NCBI GenBank assembly: GCA_043800975.1
Contig: JAZDMK010000179.1
Coordinates: 1 to 5,615, forward strand
Direction: 5' to 3'
Length of the DNA stretch: 5,615 bases
Origin: JAZDMK01 sp043800975
GTDB taxonomy: Bacteria > Bacteroidota > Bacteroidia > Bacteroidales > JAHJDW01
A model generated the notes under the pieces. That model was given only the letters and a program-made list of their open reading frames with translations. It made no database searches and was not told the origin of the DNA. The position numbers and the translations under genes are program-made. Shown here piece after piece: positions 5,108 through 5,615 of this stretch; position 1 is the stretch's first letter; each line of letters starts with the position of its first letter.

Positions 5108-5615
5108 TTAAAAATTAAAAGAAAGTTGGTCTTCAACCAATTTGTATGACATCCGGTGGTAAGGACAGGGGCCATGAAGCATAATCCCTTTGCGGTGAAC
5201 CTTCGTTGGATACCCTTTGTTTTTTTTCCATTCATACATGGGGAATTCATCGTGAATCTTCAGCATGAATTCATCACGGTGGGTTTTTGCCAGAACTGAA
5301 GCAGCGGCAATATGCATATACAGCGCGTCTCCTCCAATAATGCAGCGGTGAGGGATTCCTTCCATTGCATGAAAGCGGTTGCCATCAATTAATAGCATTT
5401 CGGGCTTCTGAGAAAGCCCCGCAACAGCCTTTTGCATCCCAAGGATCGATGCGTTTAAAATATTTATCTCGTCAATTTCAGCAGCGGAAATTGCCATTAC
5501 TGACCAGGCAACAGCTTCTTTTTCAATTCGAAGACGCAATAAATTGCGTTGCTTCTCGGTCATTTTTTTGGAATCGTTCAGCAGGGGATCAGAAAATCCC
5601 TTCGGAAGAATAACA
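5108..5615 (-). CDS. rnhB: Ribonuclease HII (5' end beyond the window)
   Basis: RNase HII nicks 5' of ribonucleotides embedded in DNA, starting ribonucleotide excision repair, and also cleaves RNA-DNA hybrids, using two metal ions in the cytoplasm. The reading frame is open to the window edge. Upstream of the first visible ATG (5561-5563) it still encodes family sequence, VILPKGFSDPLLNDSKKMTE, so that ATG is internal. The first two catalytic residues (Asp-Glu of the N-terminal DE-GRG motif) lie outside the window. The other two are visible: Asp of LLIDGNR and Asp of IIGGDA, 19 residues apart, followed by AAASVLAKTHRD and the C-terminal GYPTKVHRKGIMLHGPCPYHR segment. The position before the second Asp is Gly-Gly where E. 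coli has Lys-Gly. About 169 residues are present. It precedes the lipoprotein gene on the same strand by 84 bp containing a promoter, so a shared transcript is possible but not required. Confidence 0.97.
   Translation of the reverse strand, partial: VILPKGFSDPLLNDSKKMTEKQRNLLRLRIEKEAVAWSVMAISAAEIDEINILNASILGMQKAVAGLSQKPEMLLIDGNRFHAMEGIPHRCIIGGDALYMHIAAASVLAKTHRDEFMLKIHDEFPMYEWKKNKGYPTKVHRKGIMLHGPCPYHRMSYKLVEDQLSFNF

Noticed and set aside
5059..5250. Minus-strand 63-codon frame overlapping the end of rnhB
   Set aside because: It overlaps the conserved C-terminal rnhB motifs in another frame and has no features of its own; the intergenic part contains the operon promoter.

Overview
The window reads as a chromosomal segment from a member of the Bacteroidota. 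Four things point there. One gene encodes a DUF5723-type outer-membrane barrel protein, a family I know mainly from that phylum. Its partner is a lipoprotein with a Bacteroidota-style surface-export signal (Cys-Leu-Lys-Asp-Glu-Phe). Matches to the phylum's -7 promoter element TAnnTTTG sit just before or near three gene starts, with no obvious Shine-Dalgarno sequences. The intergenic DNA also carries degenerate short tandem repeats of a kind familiar from these genomes. I cannot name a genus.

Layout. Bases 54-650 (minus) hold rsmG, a complete 16S rRNA m7G methyltransferase. Bases 651-1129 have no credible gene; they are a mosaic of imperfect repeats with 7-9 bp periods, including two diverged ~110-120 bp direct copies and an inverted array. 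Bases 1145-1846 (plus) encode a secreted GH73-type glucosaminidase whose true start is uncertain. A short convergent gap (1847-1999) contains two imperfect hairpins. On the minus strand follow a DUF5723 barrel protein (2000-3412) and, 3 bp upstream of it, a large surface-lipoprotein candidate (3416-5023), apparently one operon with its own promoter. At the right edge is rnhB (ribonuclease HII), 5'-truncated by the window end (5108-5615).

How the parts relate. rsmG and rnhB are housekeeping genes for rRNA modification and ribonucleotide removal. The glucosaminidase acts on peptidoglycan in the periplasm or outside the cell. The lipoprotein-barrel pair is the least understood part: tight spacing, a private promoter and matching predicted locations suggest an outer-membrane complex or surface assembly, but the sequence gives no substrate. 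I see no mobile element, CRISPR array, tRNA or rRNA. The most unusual non-coding structure is the repeat mosaic between rsmG and the glucosaminidase gene.
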